This document shows positions 9,271 to 17,687 of a stretch of DNA of 64,000 nt, one piece after another (positions within the stretch are counted from its first letter, which is position 1; every line of letters starts with the position of its first letter). The notes beneath the pieces are model-generated. The model saw only the letters and a list, made by a program, of their open reading frames with translations, was not told the origin of the DNA and searched no databases. The position numbers and the translations under genes are program-made. Origin of the DNA: Amycolatopsis sp. CA-126428 (GTDB taxonomy: Bacteria; Actinomycetota; Actinomycetes; Mycobacteriales; Pseudonocardiaceae); contig NZ_PPHF01000157.1 in assembly GCF_002904335.1 (NCBI RefSeq), positions 117,909 through 181,908 on the forward strand, written 5' to 3'.

Positions 9271-9719
9271 CCTCGCCGAGTAGCGCTCAGCCGACGCAGA
9301 ACCAGTTCGGCTGGCTGGTGAACGACTTCGCGGAGCGGGTGCCCGGGGTGGCCCACGCCGTGGTCGTCTCGGCGGACGGCTTGCTGCTGACCGCGTCGAA
9401 CCGGCTTCCGCTCGACCGGGCCGACCAGCTCGCCGCGGTCGCCTCCGGGCTGGTCAGCCTCACCCAGGGCGCGGCCCGCTGCTTCGAAGCCGGCGCGGTC
9501 AACGAGACCGTCGTCGAGATGGAGCTGGGGATCATGGTGCTGATGTCGATCAGCGACGGCTCCTGCCTGGCCGTGCTCGCCGCCCCCAACTGCGACATCG
9601 GGCAGGTCGCCTACGAGATGACGATGCTCGTCGACCGGGTCGGTCAGATCCTCACCCCGGAGCTGCGCGCTCAGCTTCAGGGCTCCGGGGGGTCGCTGAT
9701 CGGCGAACCGGTGGGATGA
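9267..9719 (+). CDS. cvnB: Conservon roadblock/LC7 protein CvnB
   Basis: A 150-residue single-domain roadblock/LC7 protein, the family that acts as a platform or GAP-like partner for small GTPases. The core begins near residue 13 (FGWLVNDFAERVPGVAHAVV) and shows the roadblock pattern of VVSADGLLLTAS followed by an alternating strand/helix body. The ATG overlaps the cvnA stop (ATGA). Position two of four in the conservon supports a role in relaying the CvnA signal to the CvnD GTPase. Confidence 0.92.
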   Translation: MTSPSSAQPTQNQFGWLVNDFAERVPGVAHAVVVSADGLLLTASNRLPLDRADQLAAVASGLVSLTQGAARCFEAGAVNETVVEMELGIMVLMSISDGSCLAVLAAPNCDIGQVAYEMTMLVDRVGQILTPELRAQLQGSGGSLIGEPVG

Positions 9720-9726
9720 TGGCGCG

Positions 9727-10443
9727 ATGAGCACGGGGTCCGGATTCGACGGCGAACCACCCGCGGGGCGCAGCCCCGCCGGGCGTGGGGACGACGGCAC
9801 GTTCGCCGACGTCCTCAACGGGTTCACGCTGGATTCCGGCCGTGCCCGCCGGAAGCGCAAGAAGAGCAAGGAGTCCCCGCAACCCCCGGCCGCCGGTGCG
9901 CACGCGGCCGCGGATCCGCCGGCGCCCGCGCCGTCGGCCGACCAAGGAGATCGTGTGACCTCTTTAGTCTCTCCACCCGGCAGTACCGACGGGGACAGCC
10001 CCAGACCAGGCGGTTTGTTCGACCCGGGCCCGCCCAGCGGCGAATTCGTGATGCCCGCGGTGTTCGAGCAGCCGCCCGCGCCCGAGGAGCTGACGGCGAT
10101 CGTCCGGCCCTACGCGCTGACCGGAGGCCGCACCCGGGCGAACTACGCCCTGGAGCTGGAGACACTGATCTCCGCGAAGGACTACGCTGCCACCGGTGGC
10201 TTCCCCGAAGTGGCCGCGGAGCAGATCGAGTGCATCTCGATCATGGAAGAGTGCCGGACCCCCCGTTCGGTCGCCGAGATCGTTTCGGCGCTGCGGGTTC
10301 CTCTGGGGGTGGCCCGGGTGCTGATCAGCGACGCGGCCGACGCGGGGCTGGTCACGGTGCACAAGACGATTACGGGCAATGACGGCGCCGAGGCACATCT
10401 GGTGTTGATGGAAAGGGTTTTGAGTGGACTCCGTCGGCTTTAA
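9727..10443 (+). CDS. cvnC: Conservon DUF742 protein CvnC
   Basis: A 238-residue protein. The C-terminal 120 residues are the DUF742 winged-helix-like domain (IVRPYALTGGRT... near residues 118-130, then a helix-turn-helix-like stretch ending LVTVHKTI). The first 76 residues are basic and disordered (SGRARRKRKKSK). A second in-frame start, GTG 9955, carries AAGGAGA 5 nt upstream, a much better ribosome site than that of ATG 9727. Both starts leave DUF742 whole, so a short 162-residue form is plausible. The 3' end overlaps cvnD by 20 nt. Confidence 0.85.
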   Translation: MSTGSGFDGEPPAGRSPAGRGDDGTFADVLNGFTLDSGRARRKRKKSKESPQPPAAGAHAAADPPAPAPSADQGDRVTSLVSPPGSTDGDSPRPGGLFDPGPPSGEFVMPAVFEQPPAPEELTAIVRPYALTGGRTRANYALELETLISAKDYAATGGFPEVAAEQIECISIMEECRTPRSVAEIVSALRVPLGVARVLISDAADAGLVTVHKTITGNDGAEAHLVLMERVLSGLRRL

Positions 10444-11035
10444 GGCACCGCGGGACACCGCGCCCCCGACCATGACATCCGCCAAGATCGTGGTGGCTGG
10501 CGGCTTCGGTGCGGGGAAGACGACCTTCGTCGGGTCGGTCTCGGAGATCGTGCCGCTGACCACCGAGGCGATGATGACCGACGCCAGCGTCGGCGTCGAC
10601 AACCTCGACCACACCCCGAACAAGTCGACGACCACGGTGGCGATGGACTTCGGCCGGGTGTCGCTGGACGCGGACCTGATCCTCTACCTGTTCGGCACGC
10701 CCGGGCAGCAGCGGTTCTGGTTCATGTGGGACGACCTCGTCCGCGGCGCCATCGGCGCGGTGGTGCTGGCCGACACGCGGCGGCTGGCCGACTCGTTCGC
10801 CCCGATCGACTTCTTCGAAGACCGGGGCCTGCCGTACATCGTCGGCGTCAACACGTTCGACGGCGTGCTGGAGCACGACATCAACGACGTCCGCGAGGCG
10901 CTGTCGATCGACCCGAACATCCCGATCGTCCGCTGTGACGCGCGGGATCGCGAGTCGACCAAGCAGACGCTGATCACGCTGGTCGAGTACGCCATGCGGC
11001 AGTGGATCGCGCTGCGGGCGGCGAACGCCCGCTGA
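10424..11035 (+). CDS. cvnD: Conservon Ras-like GTPase CvnD
   Basis: A 203-residue GTP-binding switch protein. The P-loop GGFGAGKTT is at about residues 26-34, the switch II region reads GTPGQQRF (the position of DxxGQ in Ras-like proteins), and VNTFD is the NKxD-equivalent base-recognition motif. The start is GTG 10424, inside the end of cvnC, with AAAGGG upstream. It is the last gene of the conservon; 23 bp separate it from the convergent DHFR-family gene. By analogy with other conservons it cycles under CvnA/CvnB control; the effector is unknown. Confidence 0.92.
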   Translation: MDSVGFKAPRDTAPPTMTSAKIVVAGGFGAGKTTFVGSVSEIVPLTTEAMMTDASVGVDNLDHTPNKSTTTVAMDFGRVSLDADLILYLFGTPGQQRFWFMWDDLVRGAIGAVVLADTRRLADSFAPIDFFEDRGLPYIVGVNTFDGVLEHDINDVREALSIDPNIPIVRCDARDRESTKQTLITLVEYAMRQWIALRAANAR

Positions 11036-11058
11036 CGCCGTCGGGGCCCGGGCCAGTT

Positions 11059-11466
11059 TCACGCGCGGCGGAAGCGCAGCAGCACGACCTGGCCGTCGAA
11101 GGTGCGCGACTCCACGAGCGCCAGGCCGAGCCGCGCGGTGCCCTCGGCGAACGGGCGCTTGCCGCCGCCGAGGACGACCGGGTGGACGAACACGTGGTAC
11201 TCGTCGATCAGGCCGCGGGCGGTGAGCTCGGCGGCCAGCTCCGCGCCGCCCATGAGCAGCAGGTCCTCGCCCGGTTCGGCCTTCAGGGCCGCCACGACCG
11301 CGCCCAGGTCACCGCCGACGACGCGGGTGTTCCAGTCCGCCTTCTCCAGCGTCCGCGAGAAGACGACCTTCGGCGTCTCCCGCCAGACGGGCGCGAACGC
11401 GATGTCGTGCGGGTGGTCCGAGATCGATTCGGCGTCCGGCCAGTACGCCGACAGCTCCGGGCCCAT
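11059..11466 (-). CDS. Dihydrofolate-reductase/RibD-C family protein, N-terminally truncated
   Basis: Encodes 135 residues of the RibD C-terminal/DHFR-like fold. The typical mid and C-terminal motifs are present (LLLMGGAELAAEL, VHPVVLGGGKRPF). Upstream of ATG 11466 the same frame still reads family-like sequence (GPDGEFDRPV) for about 16 residues. No ATG, GTG or TTG lies there before the TGA at 11557-11559, which is also the stop of the DUF899 gene. The normal first strand with the LDG motif is therefore missing or degraded. Either a shortened protein is made from 11466 or the gene is a remnant. Substrate unknown. Confidence 0.6.
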   Translation of the reverse strand: MGPELSAYWPDAESISDHPHDIAFAPVWRETPKVVFSRTLEKADWNTRVVGGDLGAVVAALKAEPGEDLLLMGGAELAAELTARGLIDEYHVFVHPVVLGGGKRPFAEGTARLGLALVESRTFDGQVVLLRFRRA

Positions 11467-11556
11467 GACCGGCCGGTCGAATTCGCCGTCCGGGCCCTCG
11501 ACGCAGCCGTCGTCGGAGCCGCGGACGCGGACCGGACACGGCGGGCGAACGAAACT

Positions 11557-12207
11557 TCAGTACTCGTCGTGCCGGCGCCACCACGAGCTGGGAGCGTCGT
11601 CGCCGCGGCTCTCCTCCTCCCACGCCTCCTGGCGCCCCAGCGGCGTGATGTCGAGGTACCGGTGCGACGCCAGGAACGTCTCGCCGCCCCGGCCGGAGGT
11701 GAAATAAGTCCGGTACACGTCGTCGCCGTCGCGGAGGAAGACGCTGACGCCGAAGCCCGCCCCGACGCCGCAGTCCTCGGTGAAGGTGCTGCCGTGCGCG
11801 GACACCCACGGCACGTCCCAGCCCATGCGCGTCCGGTACCGGTCGATCTCGGCGAGGGTGGCGGGCGCGACGACGGTGAGCGTGACGTCCCGGGCGTGCA
11901 GGTGCGCCAGGTGCGGCAGGTTGTCGACGACCAGGGAACAGCCGGGGCAGCCCGCCTCGTCGCCCGGGTGCAGCATGAAGTGGTAGACGATCAGCTGGCG
12001 GCGGCCGTCGAACAGGTCGAGCAGGCTCTTCTTCCCCTCGGCCGAGTCGAACTCGTAGGCCTTGGTGAAGGGCACCATGGGCAGCCGGCGGCGTTCGGCG
12101 GCCAGGTGGTCGGCCGCCTTCATGAGCTCCTTCTCCTTGACGAGCAGCGCGTCTCGCGCGGCCTGCCACTCTTCGGGCGAGACGATCGGGGGCAAGGTGG
12201 CGGTCAT
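11557..12207 (-). CDS. DUF899 thioredoxin-fold-like protein
   Basis: A 216-residue protein of the DUF899 family (AhpC/thioredoxin-like fold, function not established). Visible family features are FTKAYEFDSAEGKKSLLDLF, the central HPGDEAGCPGCSLVVDN with a CxxC pair, and the C-terminal ITPLGRQEAWEE. The ATG at 12207 has AAAGGA 6 nt upstream and overlaps the stop of the preceding SRPBCC gene (ATGA). It is the distal gene of an ArsR-SRPBCC-DUF899 operon. Confidence 0.85.
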   Translation of the reverse strand: MTATLPPIVSPEEWQAARDALLVKEKELMKAADHLAAERRRLPMVPFTKAYEFDSAEGKKSLLDLFDGRRQLIVYHFMLHPGDEAGCPGCSLVVDNLPHLAHLHARDVTLTVVAPATLAEIDRYRTRMGWDVPWVSAHGSTFTEDCGVGAGFGVSVFLRDGDDVYRTYFTSGRGGETFLASHRYLDITPLGRQEAWEEESRGDDAPSSWWRRHDEY

Positions 12208-12644
12208 CGGGCGTCCTTTCCTCGGATGAAGCCGGTCAGGTCCTCGAAGCTGGAGGTCCAGCCCTCGTCGTGGCCGTCGCGGTCGGCGGCGGTCGGGAAG
12301 CCGGTCTGGACGAAGGTCATCTCGGTCTTGCCGCCGAGGTCGGCGAAGCCGATCGTCACGAGGGTCTCGGTGCGCAGATCGCCTTCGGTGTCCCAGGCGA
12401 AGGTGAACACGAGCCGTTCGGGGGCGGTGATCTCGCGGTAGACGCCGTGCATCCAGTGCTCGTCGCCCTCGGGGGAGCGGATGCACGCCCGCCAGGCGCC
12501 GCCGGGCCGGGTGGCGAGGGTGACGGCGGAGCCGGTGTAGCCGTGCGGCCCCAGCCAGCTCGCCAGCCGGTCCGGCTCGGTCCACGCGGTGAAGACCAGT
12601 TCGCGGGGTGCGTCGAACACGCGGGTGATGGTCAGGTCAGGCAT
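12204..12644 (-). CDS. SRPBCC/AHSA1-domain protein
   Basis: A 146-residue START/Bet v1-like lipid-pocket protein of the AHSA1 family. The N-terminal ITRVFDAPRELVFTAWTEPD and the later TFVQTGFPT, GWTSSFEDL are typical. It overlaps the ArsR gene by 8 nt at its start and the DUF899 gene by 4 nt at its end. ArsR-SRPBCC pairs are common in actinomycetes, where the pair acts as one regulatory unit of unknown ligand. Confidence 0.88.
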   Translation of the reverse strand: MPDLTITRVFDAPRELVFTAWTEPDRLASWLGPHGYTGSAVTLATRPGGAWRACIRSPEGDEHWMHGVYREITAPERLVFTFAWDTEGDLRTETLVTIGFADLGGKTEMTFVQTGFPTAADRDGHDEGWTSSFEDLTGFIRGKDAR

Positions 12645-12972
12645 CGCCGGGCCCGCCGGTCAGGGTCCGCAGGTGCTCTTCGAGGCGGTCGAACCCGCCG
12701 TCCCAGAACCGGCGGTAGGTCGCCACCCAGTCGGCGACGCCTTCCAGGGGCTTGGCCTCCAGCCGGCAGGGCCGCCACTGGCGGGTGCGGCCGCGGGTGA
12801 TCAGCCCGGCCTCCTCCAGCACCTTCAGGTGCCGGGACACCGCGGGCAGGGTCATCGGGAGTGGTTCGGCGAGCTCGTTCACCGTCGCCTCGCCCGCCGA
12901 CAGGCGCGCGAGGATGGCGCGCCGGGTCGGGTCGGCGAGGGCCGAGAACGTCCGGCTCAACGTGTCGGTCAT
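12637..12972 (-). CDS. ArsR-family winged-helix repressor
   Basis: A 111-residue repressor with ADPTRRAILARLSAGEATVNELA and the recognition helix AVSRHLKVLEEAGLI, the standard ArsR HTH. I see no cysteine-based metal site (no CxC in helix alpha-3), so a non-metal signal is likely. It is first in the operon. A perfect 16-bp palindrome lies 17 bp upstream of the ATG and is the obvious autoregulatory operator. Confidence 0.9.
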   Translation of the reverse strand: MTDTLSRTFSALADPTRRAILARLSAGEATVNELAEPLPMTLPAVSRHLKVLEEAGLITRGRTRQWRPCRLEAKPLEGVADWVATYRRFWDGGFDRLEEHLRTLTGGPGDA

Positions 12973-12988
12973 TTCACCATCCTGTTAA

Positions 12989-13004
12989 TTAACGAATTCG
13001 TTAA
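12989..13004. promoter_or_regulatory. Palindromic operator upstream of arsR/icmF
   Basis: TTAACGAATTCGTTAA is a perfect 16-bp palindrome in an AT island that stands out from the surrounding GC-rich DNA. On the minus strand TATATT (13009-13004) abuts it and could be the arsR -10. The region is shared with the divergent icmF gene 107 bp away. Binding by the ArsR protein is inferred from position. Confidence 0.7.
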
Positions 13005-13110
13005 ATATAGCTCCGAGCAGGCCGGTGTCGAGGTTCTTCCGAGGTGCCGTGAGAGCCGCGTCACCGGACCTCGGGTTTCCAATAGTAGGAAGTCAAAGTA
13101 TTTTGGAGGG

Positions 13111-16100
13111 ATGAGCAGCGAGCTGTACCGCCCCGCGCACCCCGTCCGGTTCGTCACGGCGTCGAGCCTCTTCGACGGCCACGACGCGTCGATCAACATC
13201 ATGCGGCGGATCCTGCAGTCGCAGGGTGCGGAGGTCGTCCACCTCGGGCACAACCGGTCGGTCGACGAGGTCGCCACCGCGGCCATCGCCGAGGACGTCC
13301 AGGGGGTCGCCATCTCGGCGTACCAGGGCGGGCACGTCGAGTACTTCTCCTACCTCGTCGAGCTGCTGCGCGAGCGCGGCGCCGGCCACATCAAGGTTTT
13401 CGGCGGCGGGGGCGGGGTGATCGTGCGCGAGGAGATCGAGCTGCTGCACTCGCGCGGCGTCGCCCGCATCTTCTCGCCCGAGGACGGCTACGAGATGGGC
13501 CTGCCGGGCATGATCAACTTCATGATCAAGGCCTGCGACGTCGACCTCGCGGCCGAAGCCCCTTCGCTGGACAAGGTGCTCTCCGGCGACGTCGCCTCGC
13601 TTTCGCGCGTCATCACCCAGCTGCAGGCCGGCCAGCTGCCCGGCGACCTGCTGGGCGGCATCACCGAGGCCGCGGGCAAGCGCGAGGTACCGGTGCTCGG
13701 CATCACCGGCACCGGCGGCTCGGGCAAGTCGTCGCTCACCGACGAGCTGATCCGCCGGTTCCGCCTCGACCAGGAGGACAAGCTGCGGATCGCGGTGCTC
13801 GCCGTCGACCCGTCGCGGCGCAAGGGCGGCGGCGCGCTGCTCGGCGACCGCATCCGGATGAACTGCCTCGACAACGGGCCCGCCGGCCCTAGAGGCACTG
13901 GCACAGCGCCGGTCTACTTCCGTTCGCTGGCCACGCGCACGACGTCGGGGGAGATCCCGGCCGGGCTGCACGAGTCGATCCTGGCCTGCAAGGCCGCCGG
14001 CTTCGACCTGGTGATCGTCGAGACGCCGGGCATCGGCCAGGGCGACGCCGGGATCGTCGACTTCGTAGACGAGTCGCTGTACGTGATGACGCCGGAGTTC
14101 GGCGCCGCGTCGCAGCTGGAGAAGATCGACATGCTCGACTTCGCCGACGTCGTCGCGATCAACAAGTTCGAGCGCCGCGGTGCCGAGGACGCCCGCCGCG
14201 ACGTCGCGCGCCAGCTGGTGCGCAACCGCGAGGCCTTCTCGTCGGGGCCGGAGGACATGCCGGTGTACGGCACGAGCGCGGCGAAGTTCAACGACGACGG
14301 CGTCACCGCGCTGTACCAGCACCTGCGGGGGATGCTCGCCGAACGGGGCCTCGGCGTGTCCGCGGGGACGCTGCCGAAGGTCGAAGGCAAGGTCTCGACG
14401 GACGCCTCGACGATCATCCCGGGCAACCGGTCCCGGTACCTGGCCGAGATCTCCGAGACCCTGCGCGGTTACCACGCGAAGACGCAAGCGCAGGTCGCCG
14501 CGATCCGCAAGCGCGAGGCGCTGGCGCTGGCGCGCGCCGAACTGTCCAAGGTGGACGCGTCGACCGATGCGCTGGACGGCCTGCTCGCCGCCGCCGAGTC
14601 CGATGTGGACGGGGAGTCGGCGAAGCTCCTCGATCGGTTCCGCTCGCTCGCCGGGGAATACCGGCAGGACGAGCTCGTCGTGAAGATCCGCGACAAGGAG
14701 CTGCGCACGCAGCTGTGGCGCGACACGCTGTCGGGCAACCGGATCCCGCGCGTCGCGCTGCCCCGCTACACCGAGTCCGGCGAGCTGCTGTCGTTCCTGC
14801 GCCGCGAGAACCTGCCGGGTTACTTCCCGTACACCGCGGGTGTCTTCCCGTTCAAGCGCGACGGCGAGGACCCGGCGCGGATGTTCGCCGGCGAGGGCGA
14901 CGCGTTCCGCACCAACCGCCGGTTCAAGCTGCTCTCGGCGGACTCGGAGGCCAAGCGGCTCTCCACGGCCTTCGACTCGGTGACGCTCTACGGCCACGAC
15001 CCCGACACCCGCCCCGACATCTACGGCAAGGTCGGCACGTCGGGCGTGTCCATCGCGACGCTCGAGGACATGAAGGTCCTCTACGACGGCTTCGACCTGA
15101 CCGCGCCGAACACGTCGGTGTCGATGACCATCAACGGCCCGGCGCCGACGATCCTGGCCTTCTTCCTCAACACGGCGATCGACCAGAAGCGGACGGCGTT
15201 CCGCGAGGAGCACGGCCGCGAGCCGTCCGACGCCGAAGCCGCCGAACTGCGCGAGTGGGTCCTGCGCACCGTCCGCGGCACGGTGCAGGCCGACATCCTC
15301 AAGGAGGACCAGGGCCAGAACACCTGCATCTTCTCGACCGAGTTCAGCCTCCGGATGATGGCCGACATCCAGGAGTGGTTCATCGAGCACGGCGTGCGGA
15401 ACTTCTATTCGGTGTCGATCTCCGGTTACCACATCGCCGAGGCCGGGGCGAACCCGATCTCGCAGCTGGCGTTCACGCTGTCCAACGGCTTCACCTACGT
15501 CGAGTCGTACCTGGCCCGCGGCATGGACATCGACGACTTCGCGCCGAACCTGTCGTTCTTCTTCTCCAACGGCATGGACGCGGAGTACTCGGTGCTCGGC
15601 CGGGTGGCCCGGCGGATCTGGGCGGTGGCGATGCGCGAGCGCTACGGCGCGAACGAGCGGTCGCAGAAGCTGAAGTACCACGTGCAGACGTCCGGGCGGT
15701 CGCTGCACGCCCAGGAGATGAGCTTCAACGACATCCGCACCACGCTGCAGGCGCTGTGCGCGCTGTACGACAACGCGAACTCCTTGCACACCAACGCGTT
15801 CGACGAGGCGATCACGACGCCGTCGGAGTCGTCGGTGCGCCGCGCGATGGCCATCCAGATGATCATCAACAAGGAGTGGGGCCTGTCGAAGAACGAGAAC
15901 CCGCTGCAGGGTTCCTTCGTCATCGACGAGCTGACCGACCTGGTCGAGGAGGCGGTGCTGGCCGAGTTCGACCGGATCAGCGAGCGCGGCGGCGTCCTCG
16001 GCGCGATGGAGACGGGCTACCAGCGCGGCAAGATCCAGGACGAGTCGATCCTGTACGAGCGCAAGAAGCACGACGGCTCGCTGCCGATCATCGGCGTCAA

Positions 16101-16374
16101 CACGTTCCGCAACCCGCACGCCGGTGAGGAGAACGTCGAGGTCGAGCTGGCCCGCGCGACGGAGGACGAGAAGAAGTCCCAGCTGGACCGCCTCGCGGAC
16201 TTCCAGCACCGCCACCACGAGGAGGCCCAGCAGGCGTTGAAGGCCCTCCGCGAGGCGGCCACCCGCGGCGGCAACCTGTTCGGCGTGCTGATGGACGCGG
16301 CGCGGGTGTGCTCGCTCGGTCAGATCACCGAAGCCTTCTTCGAGGTCGGCGGGCAGTATCGCCGCAACGTGTAG
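13111..16374 (+). CDS. icmF: Fused isobutyryl-CoA mutase IcmF (B12-dependent)
   Basis: A 1087-residue fusion. An N-terminal cobalamin-binding domain carries FDGHDASINIM. A MeaB-like G-protein chaperone domain carries P-loop GTGGSGKS at 200-207, ETPGIGQGD at 304-312 and NKFE at 351-354. The rest is a mutase large-subunit TIM barrel from about residue 500. Length and order match IcmF, which interconverts isobutyryl-CoA and n-butyryl-CoA and repairs its own cofactor with the G domain. The G4 motif ends in Glu rather than Asp. GGAGG ends only 1 nt before ATG 13111, unusually close, but residues 4-20 match the usual IcmF beginning. It stands alone; the shared upstream region contains the ArsR palindrome. 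Confidence 0.93.
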   Translation: MSSELYRPAHPVRFVTASSLFDGHDASINIMRRILQSQGAEVVHLGHNRSVDEVATAAIAEDVQGVAISAYQGGHVEYFSYLVELLRERGAGHIKVFGGGGGVIVREEIELLHSRGVARIFSPEDGYEMGLPGMINFMIKACDVDLAAEAPSLDKVLSGDVASLSRVITQLQAGQLPGDLLGGITEAAGKREVPVLGITGTGGSGKSSLTDELIRRFRLDQEDKLRIAVLAVDPSRRKGGGALLGDRIRMNCLDNGPAGPRGTGTAPVYFRSLATRTTSGEIPAGLHESILACKAAGFDLVIVETPGIGQGDAGIVDFVDESLYVMTPEFGAASQLEKIDMLDFADVVAINKFERRGAEDARRDVARQLVRNREAFSSGPEDMPVYGTSAAKFNDDGVTALYQHLRGMLAERGLGVSAGTLPKVEGKVSTDASTIIPGNRSRYLAEISETLRGYHAKTQAQVAAIRKREALALARAELSKVDASTDALDGLLAAAESDVDGESAKLLDRFRSLAGEYRQDELVVKIRDKELRTQLWRDTLSGNRIPRVALPRYTESGELLSFLRRENLPGYFPYTAGVFPFKRDGEDPARMFAGEGDAFRTNRRFKLLSADSEAKRLSTAFDSVTLYGHDPDTRPDIYGKVGTSGVSIATLEDMKVLYDGFDLTAPNTSVSMTINGPAPTILAFFLNTAIDQKRTAFREEHGREPSDAEAAELREWVLRTVRGTVQADILKEDQGQNTCIFSTEFSLRMMADIQEWFIEHGVRNFYSVSISGYHIAEAGANPISQLAFTLSNGFTYVESYLARGMDIDDFAPNLSFFFSNGMDAEYSVLGRVARRIWAVAMRERYGANERSQKLKYHVQTSGRSLHAQEMSFNDIRTTLQALCALYDNANSLHTNAFDEAITTPSESSVRRAMAIQMIINKEWGLSKNENPLQGSFVIDELTDLVEEAVLAEFDRISERGGVLGAMETGYQRGKIQDESILYERKKHDGSLPIIGVNTFRNPHAGEENVEVELARATEDEKKSQLDRLADFQHRHHEEAQQALKALREAATRGGNLFGVLMDAARVCSLGQITEAFFEVGGQYRRNV

Positions 16375-16385
16375 CGGCCGCGGCC

Positions 16386-16906
16386 GTGGGAAGTCCGGTA
16401 ACGCCCTTCGCCTCCGCCCGGATCGTCTTCACCCGCCGGCCGTGGGCGTTCAGCATCAGCGCCGGGCTCCTGCGCGCCCAGCTGCCCTACAAAAGCCCCC
16501 TACGACCGCTGGGCGAAGTTCGCCGCGAACGGCGATGAAGCCGTGCACGATCCGGAGCTGGACGCGGGACTCGTGGCGGACGCGGCTCGCCACCTGTGAG
16601 TTCCGGGAGAAGGATTCGCTGCATGAGCTCATCGAGTTCCCCGACGGGCCCGCGGCCTACGGGATCGCTTCGTTCGGCCGGGTGACCACCCGGATCACCC
16701 GCAAGGACAAGCTCTTCACCTTCGACCACCGGACCGTCGACTTCGACCCCTACGACGGCGTTCCGGGACTGCTCGTGGCGCTCGACGAGATCGAGCGCCG
16801 GTACCGCGGCCGGCTGTCCTTCCCGCTGGCCGTGAACATCCAGCTGATCCGGCAGTGGCTCGACCGGGATCCGGCGGGCGCGGCGGCCTGGCTCAAACTG
16901 GGCTGA
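16386..16906 (+). pseudogene. Unrecognised gene with two +1 frameshifts
   Basis: Protein-like sequence runs through three frames in turn. Segment one (GTG 16386 to about 16498) ends FSISAGLLRAQLPYKSP. Removing one C from the CCCCC tract at 16496-16500 joins it to YDRWAKFAANGDEAVHDPEL, which ends ARHL at 16597. Removing one T there joins it to EFREKDSLHELIEFPDG and on to TAA-free sequence ending DPAGAAAWLKLG at the TGA 16904-16906. The repaired product would be about 172 residues. I do not recognise the family. Either two sequence errors or a decayed gene. It overlaps the convergent PP2C-like gene by 14 bp. Confidence 0.5.
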
Positions 16907-17687
16907 GCCGCAGGTAGGCCCGGTCGTCGAACGAATCCGCGCCCGGGCGCAGTCCCTTCGTCTCCGGCGGGTCCTCGATCATCAGCGGGTCGCGCGCCAG
17001 CCGTCCGGCGAGCAAGCGCTCGGCTTCCGCGAGCGTCGGCGCCGCTTCCGGATACCCGTCCGTGGCGAGGGTGATCTCCCGGACCCCGGCCGGCACCGGG
17101 ATCACTTCGACGAAGTCGTCCGGGACGTCCTGTCCGTCGACCGCGCCGTAGCCATAGCGCGCGACGGGCCGGTTGCGCAGCCCGCCGAGCGCGCGCAGCA
17201 GCTCCTGCACCGCGGCACGTCCCGGGTCCTCGGCGAGAAGCGTCGCTTCCGGGACGCCGTCGGCGAGGTGCCGCCGCAGCACCAGCGCGCGGGCCTCGGC
17301 CACCACCCGCTCGCCGGTCGGACGCGGTGGTACCGGCGTCCCGTCCAGCAGGACCCGGCCTTCGCCGACCCGCCAGATCTCGCGCCGGGGCCGGTGCAGG
17401 ACGCAGAACGTCACCGCCGAGCCCTCGCCGGGGCCCGCCCCGGCTGCGGCCGGCAGCGACCGGACGAGGGCCGTCGCGCTGTCCGTCGCCACGCGGGCGC
17501 CGGTGCCGGCCGCGGTGGCGGCCAGGTGCCCGGCAACCGCTTCGGCGAGCGCGGCACCGTCCGGTCCGCTGTCCCAGGGCTTGCCGGTCGCGCCGTCGGC
17601 GACCCCCAGCACGTGCTCGCCGAGGATCAGCCGATCGGCGCAGGGCGCGGCGGAGGTCCGCGGAACCACCGCCGACTCCACGATCAC
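16893..17687 (-). CDS. PP2C-like protein phosphatase-fold protein
   Basis: A 264-residue protein resembling the PPM/PP2C phosphatase fold. The N-terminal half has GEHVLGVADGATG (position of the metal-binding DG motif), a middle section with VTFCVLHRPRREIWRVGEGR, later ITLATDGYPEA and a C-terminal DSFDDRAYLRL resembling the last metal motif. Start GTG 17687 overlaps the stop of the methyltransferase gene (GTGA), so the two are coupled. Whether it is catalytically active on phosphoserine is uncertain. Confidence 0.65.
   Translation of the reverse strand: MIVESAVVPRTSAAPCADRLILGEHVLGVADGATGKPWDSGPDGAALAEAVAGHLAATAAGTGARVATDSATALVRSLPAAAGAGPGEGSAVTFCVLHRPRREIWRVGEGRVLLDGTPVPPRPTGERVVAEARALVLRRHLADGVPEATLLAEDPGRAAVQELLRALGGLRNRPVARYGYGAVDGQDVPDDFVEVIPVPAGVREITLATDGYPEAAPTLAEAERLLAGRLARDPLMIEDPPETKGLRPGADSFDDRAYLRLSPV

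Noticed and set aside
13093..16218. A 1041-codon open frame antisense to icmF
   Set aside because: Shadow frame of icmF (third-position GC effect); no domain, and IcmF is unmistakable on the plus strand.
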